DNA from: JAVBLT01 sp031553315
Lineage (GTDB): Bacteria > Verrucomicrobiota > Kiritimatiellia > RFP12 > DVOR01
Reading direction: 5' to 3'
Length of the DNA: 64,000 bases
NCBI GenBank assembly: GCA_031553315.1
Contig: JAVBLT010000001.1
Span: forward strand, 62,001-126,000
Positions 1-8,923 of the stretch are shown piece by piece (the first letter of the stretch is position 1; every line of letters starts with the position of its first letter). The notes beneath the pieces are model-generated. The model worked only from the letters and a program-made list of their open reading frames with translations, was not told the DNA's origin and made no database searches. Made by a program: the position numbers and the translations under genes.

Positions 1-2189
1 TCATGGCCCTCAACGGCATCAACATGCCCCTCTCCCCCATCGGCCTTGAAGGCGTGTGGTACAACATGCTCCGCCAATTCGCCTTCACCGATGCCGAAGC
101 GCGCGAATTCCTCGTAGGCCCCGCCTTCTTCGCCTGGCAGTGGATGACCAACATCGAAGACTTCGCCGGCCCCCTCCCCAAAAACTGGATCGAGACCCAC
201 ATCACCCTCGGCCAGCGCATCATGAAACGCCAGCTCGATTTCGGCATGACCCCCATCCAGCAAGGCTTCACCGGCTTCGTACCCCTTAAAATGAAAGAAA
301 AATTCCCCCAGGCCGCCATCAGACAGCAGCCCCCCTGGTGCGGAGCCTTCAAAGGCAGCGCCCAGATCGACCCCCTCGACCCCCTCTTCCCCAAGCTCGC
401 CGCCGCCTTCTACGCCGAGCAGAAAAAACTCTTCGGCGCCCACGGCTACTACGGCGCCGACCCCTTCCACGAAAGCTCACCCCCCCAAGCCGGCGACGCC
501 TACCTCACCGCCGTCGGCAAAATCATCTGCCAAGAAGCCCTCAAAGCCGACCCCGACGCCACCCTCTGCATGCAATCCTGGAGCCTCCGCACCCCCATCA
601 TGCGCGCCATCCCCAAAAACCACCTCCTCGTGCTCGACATCGGCGGCAAATGGGCCCGCTCAAACGCGTTCGACGGCTACCCCTTCACCATCGGCACCAT
701 CCACAACTTCGGCGGCCGCACCCGCCTCTTCGGCGATCTCGCCGGCCTTGCCCGCAACAGCTTCCTCAGCGCAAAAACCCAAAATCCCAACTGCATCGGC
801 ATGGGCCTCTTCCCCGAAGCCATCCAAAACAACCCCGTCTACTTCGGCATGATCTTCGACCTCATCTGGCGCGACACCCCCCTCGACATCGCCCAATGGA
901 TCCCCGCCTACACCGCCCGCCGCTACGGCACCCAAGACCCCGCCATCGACCAAGCCTGGCGGCTCCTCCTCCAAAGCGTCTACAAACCCGGAACCGGCCG
1001 CGGCTCCTCGCTCATCTGCGCAAGCCCCGCCCTCAACATACGCCAGGCAGACCCCAACGAAGGCTTCCGCATCGACTACAACCCCCTCACCCTCCTCAGC
1101 GCCTGGGAAACCCTCCTCAGCGCCAGCCCCAAAATCAAAAACGCCCCCGGCTACAGCTTCGACCTCGCCGACATCGGCCGCCAAGTCATGGCCGACACCC
1201 TCCTCGCCCTCCACTGCACCGTCGCCAACGCCTACCTCGACCAAAACCTCGCCGCCTACCGCCGCGCCGTCGAGACCTTTCACGCCTTCGCCCTCGATTT
1301 CGACGCGCTCATGAAAACCCAGCCCCTCTTCTCCTTCGAGAAATGGGTTCAGGATGCCCGCGCCTGGGGCGCCACCCCCGCCGAAAAAGACCTCTACGCC
1401 CTCAACGCCGCCCTCCAGATCACCCAATGGGGCGCCAACGGCAACCACCGCCCCCGCATCTGCGAATACGCCTGGAAAGAATGGTCCGGCCTCATCCGCG
1501 ACTACTACATCCCCCGCTGGGCCATCTTCCACAACGAGCTCGAAAAAAACCTCATCGCCGGCGCCCCCTGGCCCGATGAAGACAAAAACAAAATCAAAGA
1601 CTGGGGCCGCACCGCCTACCGCACAACCCCCTTCATGAACACCTTGGCCGACTTCGAAGACCCCTGGATCCGCTCCCCCCACATCTACCCCCCCCATCAC
1701 CCCGGCGACACCCCCGCCGAAGCCGCCCGCATCCTCGCCAAATGGGGCAGCCACATCAAAGCCAGCCTCGCGACCAACCCCATCGACCAGATCCGCCGGA
1801 TCCGCCAGCGCATCGCCGCGCGCGACACCACCGCCGACCTCGGCGCCCCCGTCTTCACCTGGTCCAAAAAAGACTGCGCCCTCGGCTGGAAAACCTGGAC
1901 TGTCGACATCACCCCCGCCATCATCCAAAACGGCCAATACGAAATCACCTTCCTCTACCAAAACGGCGGCGCCCGCCTCGACATCGCCGAAGCCACCCTC
2001 CTCCAAAACGGCCGCGAAATTTCCAAAGACGCCCACCCCGGATCCACCGGCGACATCAACACCGCCAACACCTACCTCCTGAGCCACACCGACCCCATCA
2101 TCGGCGCCACCTTCACCCTCCAGGCCAAAGTCAAAACCCACGGCTCCACCAGCTCCAACGGCAAAATCTGGGTTCGCCTCCGCAAATAG
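1..2189 (+). CDS. Alpha-N-acetylglucosaminidase, GH89 (5' end outside window)
   Basis: This enzyme removes terminal alpha-linked N-acetylglucosamine, as mammalian lysosomal NAGLU does on heparan sulfate. The visible part matches NAGLU from the motif MALNGINMPL onward, through GPAFFAWQWM, GPLPKNW and LDIGGKW. The two catalytic glutamates appear in ADPFHES (codon 157 counted from base 3) and GLFPEAIQNN (codon 272). In NAGLU the MALNGIN motif is internal, so the ATG at base 3 is not the start and the signal peptide plus N-terminal domain lie upstream of the window. The last ~110 residues form an extra beta-rich module, probably carbohydrate-binding. The TAG stop is the first three bases of a dispersed 163-bp element. 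The family call is firm; the substrate is inferred. Confidence 0.88.
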   Translation, partial: MALNGINMPLSPIGLEGVWYNMLRQFAFTDAEAREFLVGPAFFAWQWMTNIEDFAGPLPKNWIETHITLGQRIMKRQLDFGMTPIQQGFTGFVPLKMKEKFPQAAIRQQPPWCGAFKGSAQIDPLDPLFPKLAAAFYAEQKKLFGAHGYYGADPFHESSPPQAGDAYLTAVGKIICQEALKADPDATLCMQSWSLRTPIMRAIPKNHLLVLDIGGKWARSNAFDGYPFTIGTIHNFGGRTRLFGDLAGLARNSFLSAKTQNPNCIGMGLFPEAIQNNPVYFGMIFDLIWRDTPLDIAQWIPAYTARRYGTQDPAIDQAWRLLLQSVYKPGTGRGSSLICASPALNIRQADPNEGFRIDYNPLTLLSAWETLLSASPKIKNAPGYSFDLADIGRQVMADTLLALHCTVANAYLDQNLAAYRRAVETFHAFALDFDALMKTQPLFSFEKWVQDARAWGATPAEKDLYALNAALQITQWGANGNHRPRICEYAWKEWSGLIRDYYIPRWAIFHNELEKNLIAGAPWPDEDKNKIKDWGRTAYRTTPFMNTLADFEDPWIRSPHIYPPHHPGDTPAEAARILAKWGSHIKASLATNPIDQIRRIRQRIAARDTTADLGAPVFTWSKKDCALGWKTWTVDITPAIIQNGQYEITFLYQNGGARLDIAEATLLQNGREISKDAHPGSTGDINTANTYLLSHTDPIIGATFTLQAKVKTHGSTSSNGKIWVRLRK

Positions 2190-2315
2190 AGCAGATTCCG
2201 AATGAGATTTCCGGATTCTTCGAAGGTGATTTTGGGTTTTTACAAACGCTTGAGGTGAGCCGTAGCAACGCTACGGCGAGCTGAAAGGCAGATTGCAACG
2301 GAATCAAGCACGATA
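2187..2315 (+). repeat. Dispersed 163-bp MITE-like element, copy 1 (right part degraded)
   Basis: It begins TAGAGCAGATTCCGAATGA, matching the left terminal repeat of the family, and keeps the internal hairpin CCGTAGC-AAC-GCTACGG. Similarity fades after about 2312 and the right terminal repeat is not recognisable. Its first three bases are the stop codon of the GH89 gene. Confidence 0.75.
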
Positions 2316-2333
2316 CCCCCCCGCCCATTCAAT

Positions 2334-3164
2334 TCAGCGAAGAGCCGAATTTTGGTAGACGCGGACATAATCAATCACGAAATACGCCGGAAGAGCCGTT
2401 TTTTCGAGGCTCCCGCCGGTGCTGCCCATCGCGAGGTTGAGGAGCAGATACATCGGTTCGCGGAAGGGCTCTTTGGCGCCCTTGCCATCGGGATTGAGGG
2501 CTTCGGAGAGAGGCACGGCATTGAGCAGCTCCTCATCGAGATAAAGGCGGATGGATTCGGGCGACCAATCCATGCGCCACGTGTGGAAGGATTGATCCCA
2601 ATCGTCGGCGCCGAAGTGGCTCATGGGGCGCTTGGCGGAGCGCCAGTTTTGCGCATAAGCTTCGCCTTCTTTCGCCCAGCAGAGGTTGGCGAGAATCGAA
2701 TGGTGGTAGTATTCCATGAGGTCGATTTCGCCGCATTCAGGCCATGCGCGATGGGTGCCCAGGAACCAGATGGCGGGCCAGAGGCCGGTTTCGGCGCGGA
2801 TTTTGGCGCGGATTTCAAAGCGCCCATACGTCCACGCCTGGCGGTGCCGGGTGGTGAGGCAGGCGGAGGTGTATTCAATGTTTTTGCGCGCGGCGCGCCA
2901 ATCGTCTTTTTTTTCGGGGTTGTAGAGCGGGTTGGGGCGGATTTCCCTCCGGCCTTCAATCCAGAGAAAGCCGTTGGAGCAGGCGGCGTTTTCGGCCTGA
3001 TACCACTGCATTTCCTTGTTGCGCGAATAGCCGATCTCGTAGTTCCACCTGGCGGGGTCGGGGGCGCCGGCGAGGTCGAATTCGTCGCTCCAGACCAAAC
3101 GGTAACCGTCATCCGCCACTGCCGGCCCTGCAATGAAGAGGGCGAAAAACAAAAAAGCACGCAT
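2334..3164 (-). CDS. Secreted GH16 endo-beta-glucanase/laminarinase-like enzyme
   Basis: GH16 enzymes hydrolyse internal beta-1,3 or mixed-linkage beta-glucans (also agar, carrageenan or keratan in some subfamilies). The 276-residue protein has a signal peptide ending near AVA-DDG, the typical opening YRLVWSDEFD, and the catalytic motif GEIDLMEY with nucleophile E146, assisting D148 and acid/base E151. The C-terminus FVIDYVRVYQ is a GH16 hallmark. The start at 3164 is preferred over an upstream ATG because GGAAAGG lies just before it and the signal peptide begins there. A TATACT -10-like box is at 3189-3194. It faces the GH89 gene tail to tail. Beta-glucan specificity is inferred from the ExDxxE (bulged) motif only. 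Confidence 0.87.
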   Translation of the reverse strand: MRAFLFFALFIAGPAVADDGYRLVWSDEFDLAGAPDPARWNYEIGYSRNKEMQWYQAENAACSNGFLWIEGRREIRPNPLYNPEKKDDWRAARKNIEYTSACLTTRHRQAWTYGRFEIRAKIRAETGLWPAIWFLGTHRAWPECGEIDLMEYYHHSILANLCWAKEGEAYAQNWRSAKRPMSHFGADDWDQSFHTWRMDWSPESIRLYLDEELLNAVPLSEALNPDGKGAKEPFREPMYLLLNLAMGSTGGSLEKTALPAYFVIDYVRVYQNSALR

Positions 3165-3337
3165 CGTTTGATTCCTTTCCGGAGGCAGAGTATAACGCGG
3201 TTTTTGCTTTTGGAAAAGCCGCGTGCGGAAAATTCCCGGCATTCGGATGCGTATTGCGGTATGCAGCCGCGGGCTTTTTGCGGGGCTGCGGGAATCGTTG
3301 TTGACAAAAACCGCCCGAGATGGAAGACTATTTGATA

Positions 3338-3868
3338 ATGAATCGCACACCCGCACATATTCGCGCCCGTTCATCCGGTCAGGCGATCACGGAACTGGTC
3401 ATCACGATGATTCTTTTTTTAATCATCGCGATCGGAACGGTTCATTTCGCGGAGCTTGCTTTCGCGCAGCTTGGCCTGAAGACGGAACTGCGCGCGCAAA
3501 CGGGAGTCGACGCCATGAGCATGGCCTCCCGGATGCTTCCCGAAGCGGTTTACGATTGGAACGCGGGCGCGGACGGTTTGGATTATACCGCCGACGACCG
3601 GCCTCAGCCCGGCGGCGCCACGGCCTTTTCGAGGCTGCACAGCTTTGCGGAGTATGACGGCGGCGCGATGCTCACGCGAAGCCGGCTCGATGATTCGCCC
3701 GCCCAGCTTTCGAGCGCGGGATTCTCGCTTTTTCAGGTGGGGCTGATCCGCCGGACGAATTCGGCGGATGTGCCGGTCGACCCTTTTCTGGTGGATACGG
3801 TTTACGCGAAGCCGGTCGTGAAGCTGCGTGAAACCCGCTGGATGCCGCTGATGGGGGGGATGTTGTGA
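3338..3868 (+). CDS. TadE-like pseudopilin/pilus assembly protein
   Basis: This is a small protein with one N-terminal hydrophobic segment just after SGQAITELVITM, followed by an extracytoplasmic domain. A G-x-A-x-x-E stretch leading into a membrane helix is typical of TadE/TadG minor pseudopilins of Tad systems. It opens the operon that continues with cpaB, cpaF, tadB and tadC and overlaps the next gene by four bases (GTGA). The start could be 3338 (GGAAG about 11 bases upstream) or the in-frame ATG at 3320, which lacks a ribosome site. A TTGACA hexamer lies at 3301-3306, but no good -10 is correctly spaced. The role is inferred from topology and position, as TadE family members share little sequence. 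Confidence 0.65.
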   Translation: MNRTPAHIRARSSGQAITELVITMILFLIIAIGTVHFAELAFAQLGLKTELRAQTGVDAMSMASRMLPEAVYDWNAGADGLDYTADDRPQPGGATAFSRLHSFAEYDGGAMLTRSRLDDSPAQLSSAGFSLFQVGLIRRTNSADVPVDPFLVDTVYAKPVVKLRETRWMPLMGGML

Positions 3869-4500
3869 CGAAAAAACGCATCTTCCTCGCCCTTTTTTCA
3901 GGCTTTGCCGCGCTGGCGCCGGCGGCGGTTTTCATGAAGCTGGGGCGCACGCCGCTTGAGGCGCGCGCGGAGGCGCTGGGCGGAAAAAAAGTGTATGAAA
4001 GCGCGGTCGAAGTGAACGGCGCGGGCGGTCGGCTGCAGTGTTTCGGCTTCGAAAGCCGCCCTGAAAACCTGGCGGCGCTGGGGTTGCCCTCCGGCGGATC
4101 GGGCGCGCTGGCGACCCGCGAAGAGGGCGGCGAACGGATCACCGCGCTTTTTGTGCCGCACGGCGAGGGCGGCGTGCTGACGGTATTCCGCCGGCCGAAG
4201 GCGGATGCCGCGGCGCAGTGGCCGGGCGCGCTGCCGCGCATCGAGGGAATCACGCCGACCTTCTCGGCGGTTTGCCGCGAGAACGATTCAGTCTTGGGTA
4301 TCGGCACGGTCGAGACGGATGAATTTTCGGCGTTGGGGCGGGCGGGCGATGCCTTGCGCGCCGCGGGCTGGCGGGGGCTCCCGCCGGAGACCGGCCTGAT
4401 GCGGTGGTTTTACCGGGACGGGCGGGTGTGCCTCGTCTTCGCCCGGCAGGCGGATGAAACGGGAAAGGTTCGGCTCGCGTTGCTGACCGGTCGCGGCTGA
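3865..4500 (+). CDS. Exported protein of unknown function in the Tad locus
   Basis: I do not recognise a family. The 211-residue protein starts with GTG that overlaps the previous stop, has an N-terminal signal/anchor (KKRIFLALFSGFAALAPAAV), and continues as a soluble domain rich in Gly, Ala and Arg without Cys pairs or repeats. Its place between the TadE-like gene and cpaB, with a 15-base gap to cpaB, makes a periplasmic pilus-assembly accessory role plausible, but this rests on context only. Confidence 0.55.
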   Translation: MTKKRIFLALFSGFAALAPAAVFMKLGRTPLEARAEALGGKKVYESAVEVNGAGGRLQCFGFESRPENLAALGLPSGGSGALATREEGGERITALFVPHGEGGVLTVFRRPKADAAAQWPGALPRIEGITPTFSAVCRENDSVLGIGTVETDEFSALGRAGDALRAAGWRGLPPETGLMRWFYRDGRVCLVFARQADETGKVRLALLTGRG

Positions 4501-4515
4501 CGGAAGGTTTGATGC

Positions 4516-5334
4516 ATGAAACAAAAGGTTGTGTTGATTTTATCGGTGGTGATCGGGTTGCTGGCGGCGTTTTTGTCGAGGCAGTTTCTCAACGCCAAGG
4601 AACGTCAGCTCGAGCAGGATCGCGCGGAGCTTCAATCGCAATTCCGCACGGTTCAGGTGGTGGCGCTCAAAGAATCGATGCCCGCGGGCACCATCCTCAA
4701 GCGCGAGGATCTGAAATGGCGCCGCTTTGCGGAATCGGCCCTGCGCGAGCAGGCGATTCTGAAGGTCGAAAACATCGATTACATGCTCGACGGTCGCAAG
4801 CTTGCCGTTTCGGTCGAAAAGGAAAAGCCCCTGCTGTGGTCCGATATCGTGGGCGGCGATCCCCATGCCCGAGGCCTGGCCGACAAGCTTCCCGCCAAGC
4901 GCCGGGCGATCTCCATCAACGTGAGCGGGGCGGCTTCGGTCAGCGGCATGGTTCAGCCCAATGACCGGGTCGACGTGCTGGGCACCTTCTCTTTTCCTTC
5001 GAAGACCAACCCCGCCGAGCTGGAGCTTGTGACGATGACGGTGCTGCAAAACGTGACCATTCTCGCCACGGGCCGCTCCATGAACCGCCAGGCCGGCAAC
5101 ACCGGTTCACAGGCGGGAGCCTCCTACAGCACCGTCACCCTCGAGGTCACGCCGCACGAAGCCGAGATGCTCGTGTTCGCCGAGCAGATCAAGGGCCGCC
5201 TCACGCTTTCGCTGCGCAACCCGATCGACATCTACTACGAAAAGACCCTCCCGCGGGTCAACTTCGAGTATATCCAGACCCAGATCGAAGAGATGAACCG
5301 TTTGCGCCAGGAAGAACGCCCCAGGGCGTTGTAA
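4516..5334 (+). CDS. cpaB: CpaB/RcpC-type Tad pilus assembly protein
   Basis: CpaB (RcpC) proteins are periplasmic, membrane-anchored parts of Tad machines that sit near the outer-membrane secretin. The 272-residue protein has an N-terminal transmembrane segment (VVLILSVVIGLLAAFLS), a SAF-like domain at about residues 45-110 (VVALKESMPAGTILKREDL), and a C-terminal beta domain beginning RAISINVSGAASVSGMVQPNDRVDVLG, all typical of the family. Length is normal. It is followed after three bases by the CpaF-type ATPase. No secretin gene (cpaC/rcpA), its usual partner, is in the window. Confidence 0.88.
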   Translation: MKQKVVLILSVVIGLLAAFLSRQFLNAKERQLEQDRAELQSQFRTVQVVALKESMPAGTILKREDLKWRRFAESALREQAILKVENIDYMLDGRKLAVSVEKEKPLLWSDIVGGDPHARGLADKLPAKRRAISINVSGAASVSGMVQPNDRVDVLGTFSFPSKTNPAELELVTMTVLQNVTILATGRSMNRQAGNTGSQAGASYSTVTLEVTPHEAEMLVFAEQIKGRLTLSLRNPIDIYYEKTLPRVNFEYIQTQIEEMNRLRQEERPRAL

Positions 5335-5337
5335 GGA

Positions 5338-7026
5338 ATGACCATGCCGTATACGCTGACCATCGCCCTGCCGGGGAAATCCGTCAACACCGCGTCTCTT
5401 TCCGACGGCGTCTACATCATCGGGCGCGGCGAGGGCGCGACCCTGCGCCTGCGCCACCCCGAAGTCAGCGAACAGCACGCCCGCCTGACCCTTTCCGGCG
5501 GCACGGCGACCATCGAAGACCTGGGGTCCTCCAACGGCACAATGGTCGATAACCGGCCCGTGGTCGATCCCGTGACGCTTTCGCCCGACAGCCTGGTTTC
5601 GCTCGGCTCCTGCATGCTTCGCGTGGAAACCGGCGGCGGCGAAGCCCAAACGCCTCCGCCGCCCGCGGTTGAAAAGGCCTCCGCGCCCCCCCCCCCGCCT
5701 CCCCCGCCGCCGCCCGCGCCCAAGATCGATCCCAATGCCGCCGTCCGCCGCGAAGTGAAGAACCAGATTCACTCCGAGCTCATTCAGCGCCTCGACCTCA
5801 AGCGGATGACCTCCCTGGGCATCGGCGCCGAAGACCTCCAGAAAAAAGCCACCGAAACCCTCCACCAGATCATCGGCGAAGTGCGCCAGCGCAACAAGCT
5901 CCCCGCCTTCATCAACCCCGATGAGCTGCTCATGGAAATCTACAACGAAGCCATGCGCCTGGGGCCCATCGAAGGCTTCCTCGCCGATGATTCCATCAGC
6001 GAAATCATGATCAACGGCCCCGACAAGGTCTACGTGGAGCGCGGCGGGCGCATCGAGCTCACGGGGCAGACGTTTATGGACGATGAATCCGTCGGCGCCG
6101 TGATCGAGCGCATCGTGGCGCCCATCGGCCGGCGCATCGACGAAAGCCAGCCGTATGTCGACGCCCGCCTCGCCGACGGTTCCCGCGTCAACGCCATCAT
6201 TCCCCCGCTTTCGCTCATCGGCCCTTGCGTGACGATCCGCAAATTTTCCCGCCGCACCCTCACCGCCGAGGATTTCATCCGCTTCGGAACCTGGACTCAG
6301 GCCGCCGTGCAGTTTCTCGACGTGTGCGTGCGCCTGCGCAAAAACATCATCGTGGCCGGTGGCACCGGTTCCGGCAAAACCACACTGCTCAACGTGCTCT
6401 CCAGCTTCATCCCCCCCACGGACCGCATCCTCACCATCGAAGACGCCGCCGAGCTTCGCCTCAACCAGCCCCATGTGATCCGCCTCGAAGCCCGCCCCCC
6501 CAACATCGAAGGGCGCGGCGCCGTCACCATCCGCGATCTGGTGCGAAACGCCCTCCGCATGCGCCCCGACCGCATCATCGTGGGCGAATGCCGCGGCGGC
6601 GAATCGCTCGATATGCTTCAGGCCATGAACACAGGGCACGACGGTTCGCTCACCACCGTCCACGCCAATTCGCCGCGCGACGTGATCTCGCGCCTCGAAA
6701 CCATGGTTCTCATGTCGGGCATGGAGCTGCCCTCCCGCGCCATCCGCGAGCAGATCGCCTCGGCGGTCGACATCGTGGTGCATGAATCGCGCCTTTCCGA
6801 CGGTTCCCGCAAAGTCGTCTGCATTTCCGAAGTGGTCGGCCTCGAAGGCAACCAGATTGTGATGCAGGATCTCTTCGAGTTTGTGCAGAGCGGCGTGGAT
6901 CCCGCCGGCAAAATTCTGGGCGCCTTCCGCCCCACCGGCGCCATGCCCACCTTCTTCGACCAGCTCGCCATCCGCGGCATGAGCCTCGATCCCGCCATCT
7001 TCAACCCCGATCTGAACGGAGCCTGA
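5338..7026 (+). CDS. cpaF: Tad secretion ATPase CpaF/TadA with N-terminal FHA domain
   Basis: This hexameric ATPase powers pilus polymerisation at the inner membrane. Residues ~5-100 are a forkhead-associated domain (YIIGRGEGATLRL, VSEQHARL, LGSSNGTMVDNRPV), which binds phosphothreonine in characterised proteins. A proline-rich linker (residues ~100-135) follows, then a complete CpaF module with Walker A GGTGSGKTT (K347), the acidic Walker-B-like stretch RILTIEDAAEL, RIIVGECRGGE and HDGSLTTVHANSPRD. Canonical CpaF lacks an FHA domain, so this is a fusion. The linker contains an 11-C tract at 5686-5696. The in-frame ATG at 5344 is an alternative start. The next gene follows after four bases. 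Confidence 0.93.
   Translation: MTMPYTLTIALPGKSVNTASLSDGVYIIGRGEGATLRLRHPEVSEQHARLTLSGGTATIEDLGSSNGTMVDNRPVVDPVTLSPDSLVSLGSCMLRVETGGGEAQTPPPPAVEKASAPPPPPPPPPPAPKIDPNAAVRREVKNQIHSELIQRLDLKRMTSLGIGAEDLQKKATETLHQIIGEVRQRNKLPAFINPDELLMEIYNEAMRLGPIEGFLADDSISEIMINGPDKVYVERGGRIELTGQTFMDDESVGAVIERIVAPIGRRIDESQPYVDARLADGSRVNAIIPPLSLIGPCVTIRKFSRRTLTAEDFIRFGTWTQAAVQFLDVCVRLRKNIIVAGGTGSGKTTLLNVLSSFIPPTDRILTIEDAAELRLNQPHVIRLEARPPNIEGRGAVTIRDLVRNALRMRPDRIIVGECRGGESLDMLQAMNTGHDGSLTTVHANSPRDVISRLETMVLMSGMELPSRAIREQIASAVDIVVHESRLSDGSRKVVCISEVVGLEGNQIVMQDLFEFVQSGVDPAGKILGAFRPTGAMPTFFDQLAIRGMSLDPAIFNPDLNGA
5686..5696. repeat. 11-base poly-C tract inside FHA-cpaF
   Basis: Eleven consecutive C lie in the codons of the proline linker between the FHA and ATPase modules. 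A slip of one or two bases would shift the frame before the ATPase, leaving only the FHA domain. A second 11-C tract lies in the other FHA gene of the same operon. Confidence 0.8.
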
Positions 7027-7030
7027 ACCG

Positions 7031-7933
7031 ATGGAGCCTGAAACCATCCACACCCTCTCCATCATCGGAATCGCCCTCCTTTTCGGCCTTGCGCTGGGAG
7101 GCGTGGCGTGGGTGTTCCTGCGCGGCTTCGGCGAGGGGCTCGTCAACTTCTCCGGCGCCCACTCCCAAGAGACCTCCCGCCGGATGGAAGACATTTTCCT
7201 CTTCATTCCCGCCCGGCGCCTCGTTGAGATCAGCTGGGCCGTGGCCGCCGTGGTCTTTCTGCTTTTCACCGTGCCGCTCGTGAGCCTGAGCGATCCCCTG
7301 CGCACCCTGCTGGGGCTGATTCTCGGCAGCATTTTCGCCTCCTTCGCGCTGATGCTCCCGGGAAAAATCGTGACCCTTCTGCGCAACCGCCGCCGCCGCC
7401 GCTTCAACCTGCAACTCGTCGACGCGCTCGCCTCCATGAGCAACGCCCTCAAAGCCGGCTTCAGCATCAACCAGGCCTTCGAGACCGTGGTCGAATCCGG
7501 CGAAAACCCCATCGCCCAGGAGTTCAACGTGTTTCTTCAGCAGATGCGCGTGGGCATGAACTTCTTCGATGCGCTCCAAAGCCTCGACCGGCGCGTGGGG
7601 TCCGACGATCTCACCCTCGTGGTCACCGCCATCGACATCGCCCGGCGCACCGGCGGCAACCTCACCGAGATCTTCGAGAAGATCGCCGAGACCATCCGCG
7701 GGCGCATGCGCATCGAAATGCGCGTGATGACTTTGACCGCGCAGGGCCGCCTCCAGGGCCTGATCGTGGGGCTCATGCCGTTTTTCCTCGGCGCGGGCAT
7801 GACGATGTTCAAGCCCGACCTCATGCTCCCCTTTATCTTTTCCGTCGGCGGAGGGCTGATCCTCGTGGGCACCACGGTGCTGGTGGGAATCGGCGGCCTG
7901 CTGATTCACAAGATCGTCAAAATCGATGTGTAG
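7031..7933 (+). CDS. tadB: TadB-type inner-membrane platform protein
   Basis: TadB pairs with TadC to form the inner-membrane platform that couples the CpaF ATPase to pilus extension. The 300-residue protein has N-terminal membrane helices (SIIGIALLFGLALGGVAWVF and WAVAAVVFLLFTVPLV), a cytoplasmic type II secretion F domain at about 125-250 (ALASMSNALKAGFSINQAFE, then DDLTLVVTAIDIARRTGGNLTEIFE) and C-terminal helices. These are signature features of TadB. It sits four bases after cpaF and just before tadC. Confidence 0.9.
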   Translation: MEPETIHTLSIIGIALLFGLALGGVAWVFLRGFGEGLVNFSGAHSQETSRRMEDIFLFIPARRLVEISWAVAAVVFLLFTVPLVSLSDPLRTLLGLILGSIFASFALMLPGKIVTLLRNRRRRRFNLQLVDALASMSNALKAGFSINQAFETVVESGENPIAQEFNVFLQQMRVGMNFFDALQSLDRRVGSDDLTLVVTAIDIARRTGGNLTEIFEKIAETIRGRMRIEMRVMTLTAQGRLQGLIVGLMPFFLGAGMTMFKPDLMLPFIFSVGGGLILVGTTVLVGIGGLLIHKIVKIDV

Positions 7934-7945
7934 GAACCGTTGAAC

Positions 7946-8908
7946 ATGATCCTGGCAGATATTTACAAATATTCCGCGCTCGCCGCCTGGGCCCTCATGG
8001 CCGGAGGGCTCGTGTGGTATGCGCTCTCCTTCATGAGCGAGGTCACCTACGTGACCTTGGCCGACGGCCGCCGCCAGGAGCGCCGCCTTCCGCTCGTGTT
8101 CCGCCTGCTCCTGCCCTTCGCCCCCAACCTTTTCCGCTTTGTGAACCAGCCCGGTTTCGCCCGTTCGCGCGAGACCGCCGAGTGGCAGATCACCGCTTCG
8201 GGCTTCGAGGGGCTGCTTTCGGCGCGCGAATTCCTCGCCATCAAATTCCTGCTGCCGCTTGTCACCGCGTTTGTGTGGTTCTGCCTGCTGCAGCTGCTGA
8301 TTCTCATCGACAACACCCTCTTCCCCCCCCAAGTGGTCGACGGCGCGCTCACGGTCTCCGTCTTCAGCGAAAACTTCCTCCTGCTCTTCATGATGGGCGT
8401 GCTCACGGCGTGGATGTTTCCGCTCAGCTGGCTGCGCGGCGCGCTCAAAACCCGCCACCGTTCCATTCAGCGCGCGCTGCCCTTCGTGCTCGACCTGCTC
8501 ACCCTCTCCGTGGAAGCCGGCATGGATTTCATGAGCGCCCTCCAGCGCAACTGCGAGCGCCGCAGGCTCGACCCGCTCAACGAGGAGCTCATCCGCATGA
8601 TCCGCGAGATCCAGGTCGGCACCTCGCGCCGCACCGCCCTGCGCAACCTGGCCCAACGCGTGCGCCTCTCCGAATTGAAATCCGTCTGCTCCGCCCTGAT
8701 CCAGGCCGACGAGCTCGGCGTGAGCATCGGCGCGATTTTGCGCATTCAATCCGACCAGATGCGCGTGCAGCGCTTCGAGCGCGCCGAAAAGCTCGCCAAC
8801 GAAGCGCCCACCAAAATGCTGCTGCCGCTCATGCTTTTCATTTTCCCCGCCACATTGATTGTGTTGCTCGGCCCCGTGATCAGCCGCGCCATGGCGCAAC
8901 TGTTTTAA
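7946..8908 (+). CDS. tadC: TadC-type inner-membrane platform protein
   Basis: This is the second platform protein of the Tad machine. It has N-terminal helices, a central hydrophobic region, and a T2SSF domain (ALPFVLDLLTLSVEAGMDFM, then LIQADELGVSIGAILRIQSDQMR), ending with a membrane helix (MLFIFPATLIVLLGPVIS) typical of TadC. The ATG at 7946 is preferred over the TTG at 7940 because AGGA lies about ten bases upstream of the ATG. It follows tadB with 12 bases between and precedes an FHA-domain gene. Confidence 0.9.
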   Translation: MILADIYKYSALAAWALMAGGLVWYALSFMSEVTYVTLADGRRQERRLPLVFRLLLPFAPNLFRFVNQPGFARSRETAEWQITASGFEGLLSAREFLAIKFLLPLVTAFVWFCLLQLLILIDNTLFPPQVVDGALTVSVFSENFLLLFMMGVLTAWMFPLSWLRGALKTRHRSIQRALPFVLDLLTLSVEAGMDFMSALQRNCERRRLDPLNEELIRMIREIQVGTSRRTALRNLAQRVRLSELKSVCSALIQADELGVSIGAILRIQSDQMRVQRFERAEKLANEAPTKMLLPLMLFIFPATLIVLLGPVISRAMAQLF

Positions 8909-8923
8909 AAAGGAAAACCGGAT

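Noticed and set aside
338..1579. Arg/Pro-rich plus-strand frame inside the GH89 gene
   Set aside because: Frame-shifted reading of a C-rich gene; typical low-complexity shadow.
660..2141. Long minus-strand open frame opposite the GH89 gene (493 codons)
   Set aside because: Its Gly/Val/Asp-rich composition is the mirror image of C-biased third positions on the coding strand; the plus strand carries clear NAGLU motifs.
2280..2340. Hairpin of the repeat element as a Rho-independent terminator
   Set aside because: The CCGTAGC/GCTACGG stem is not followed by a T run in any copy.
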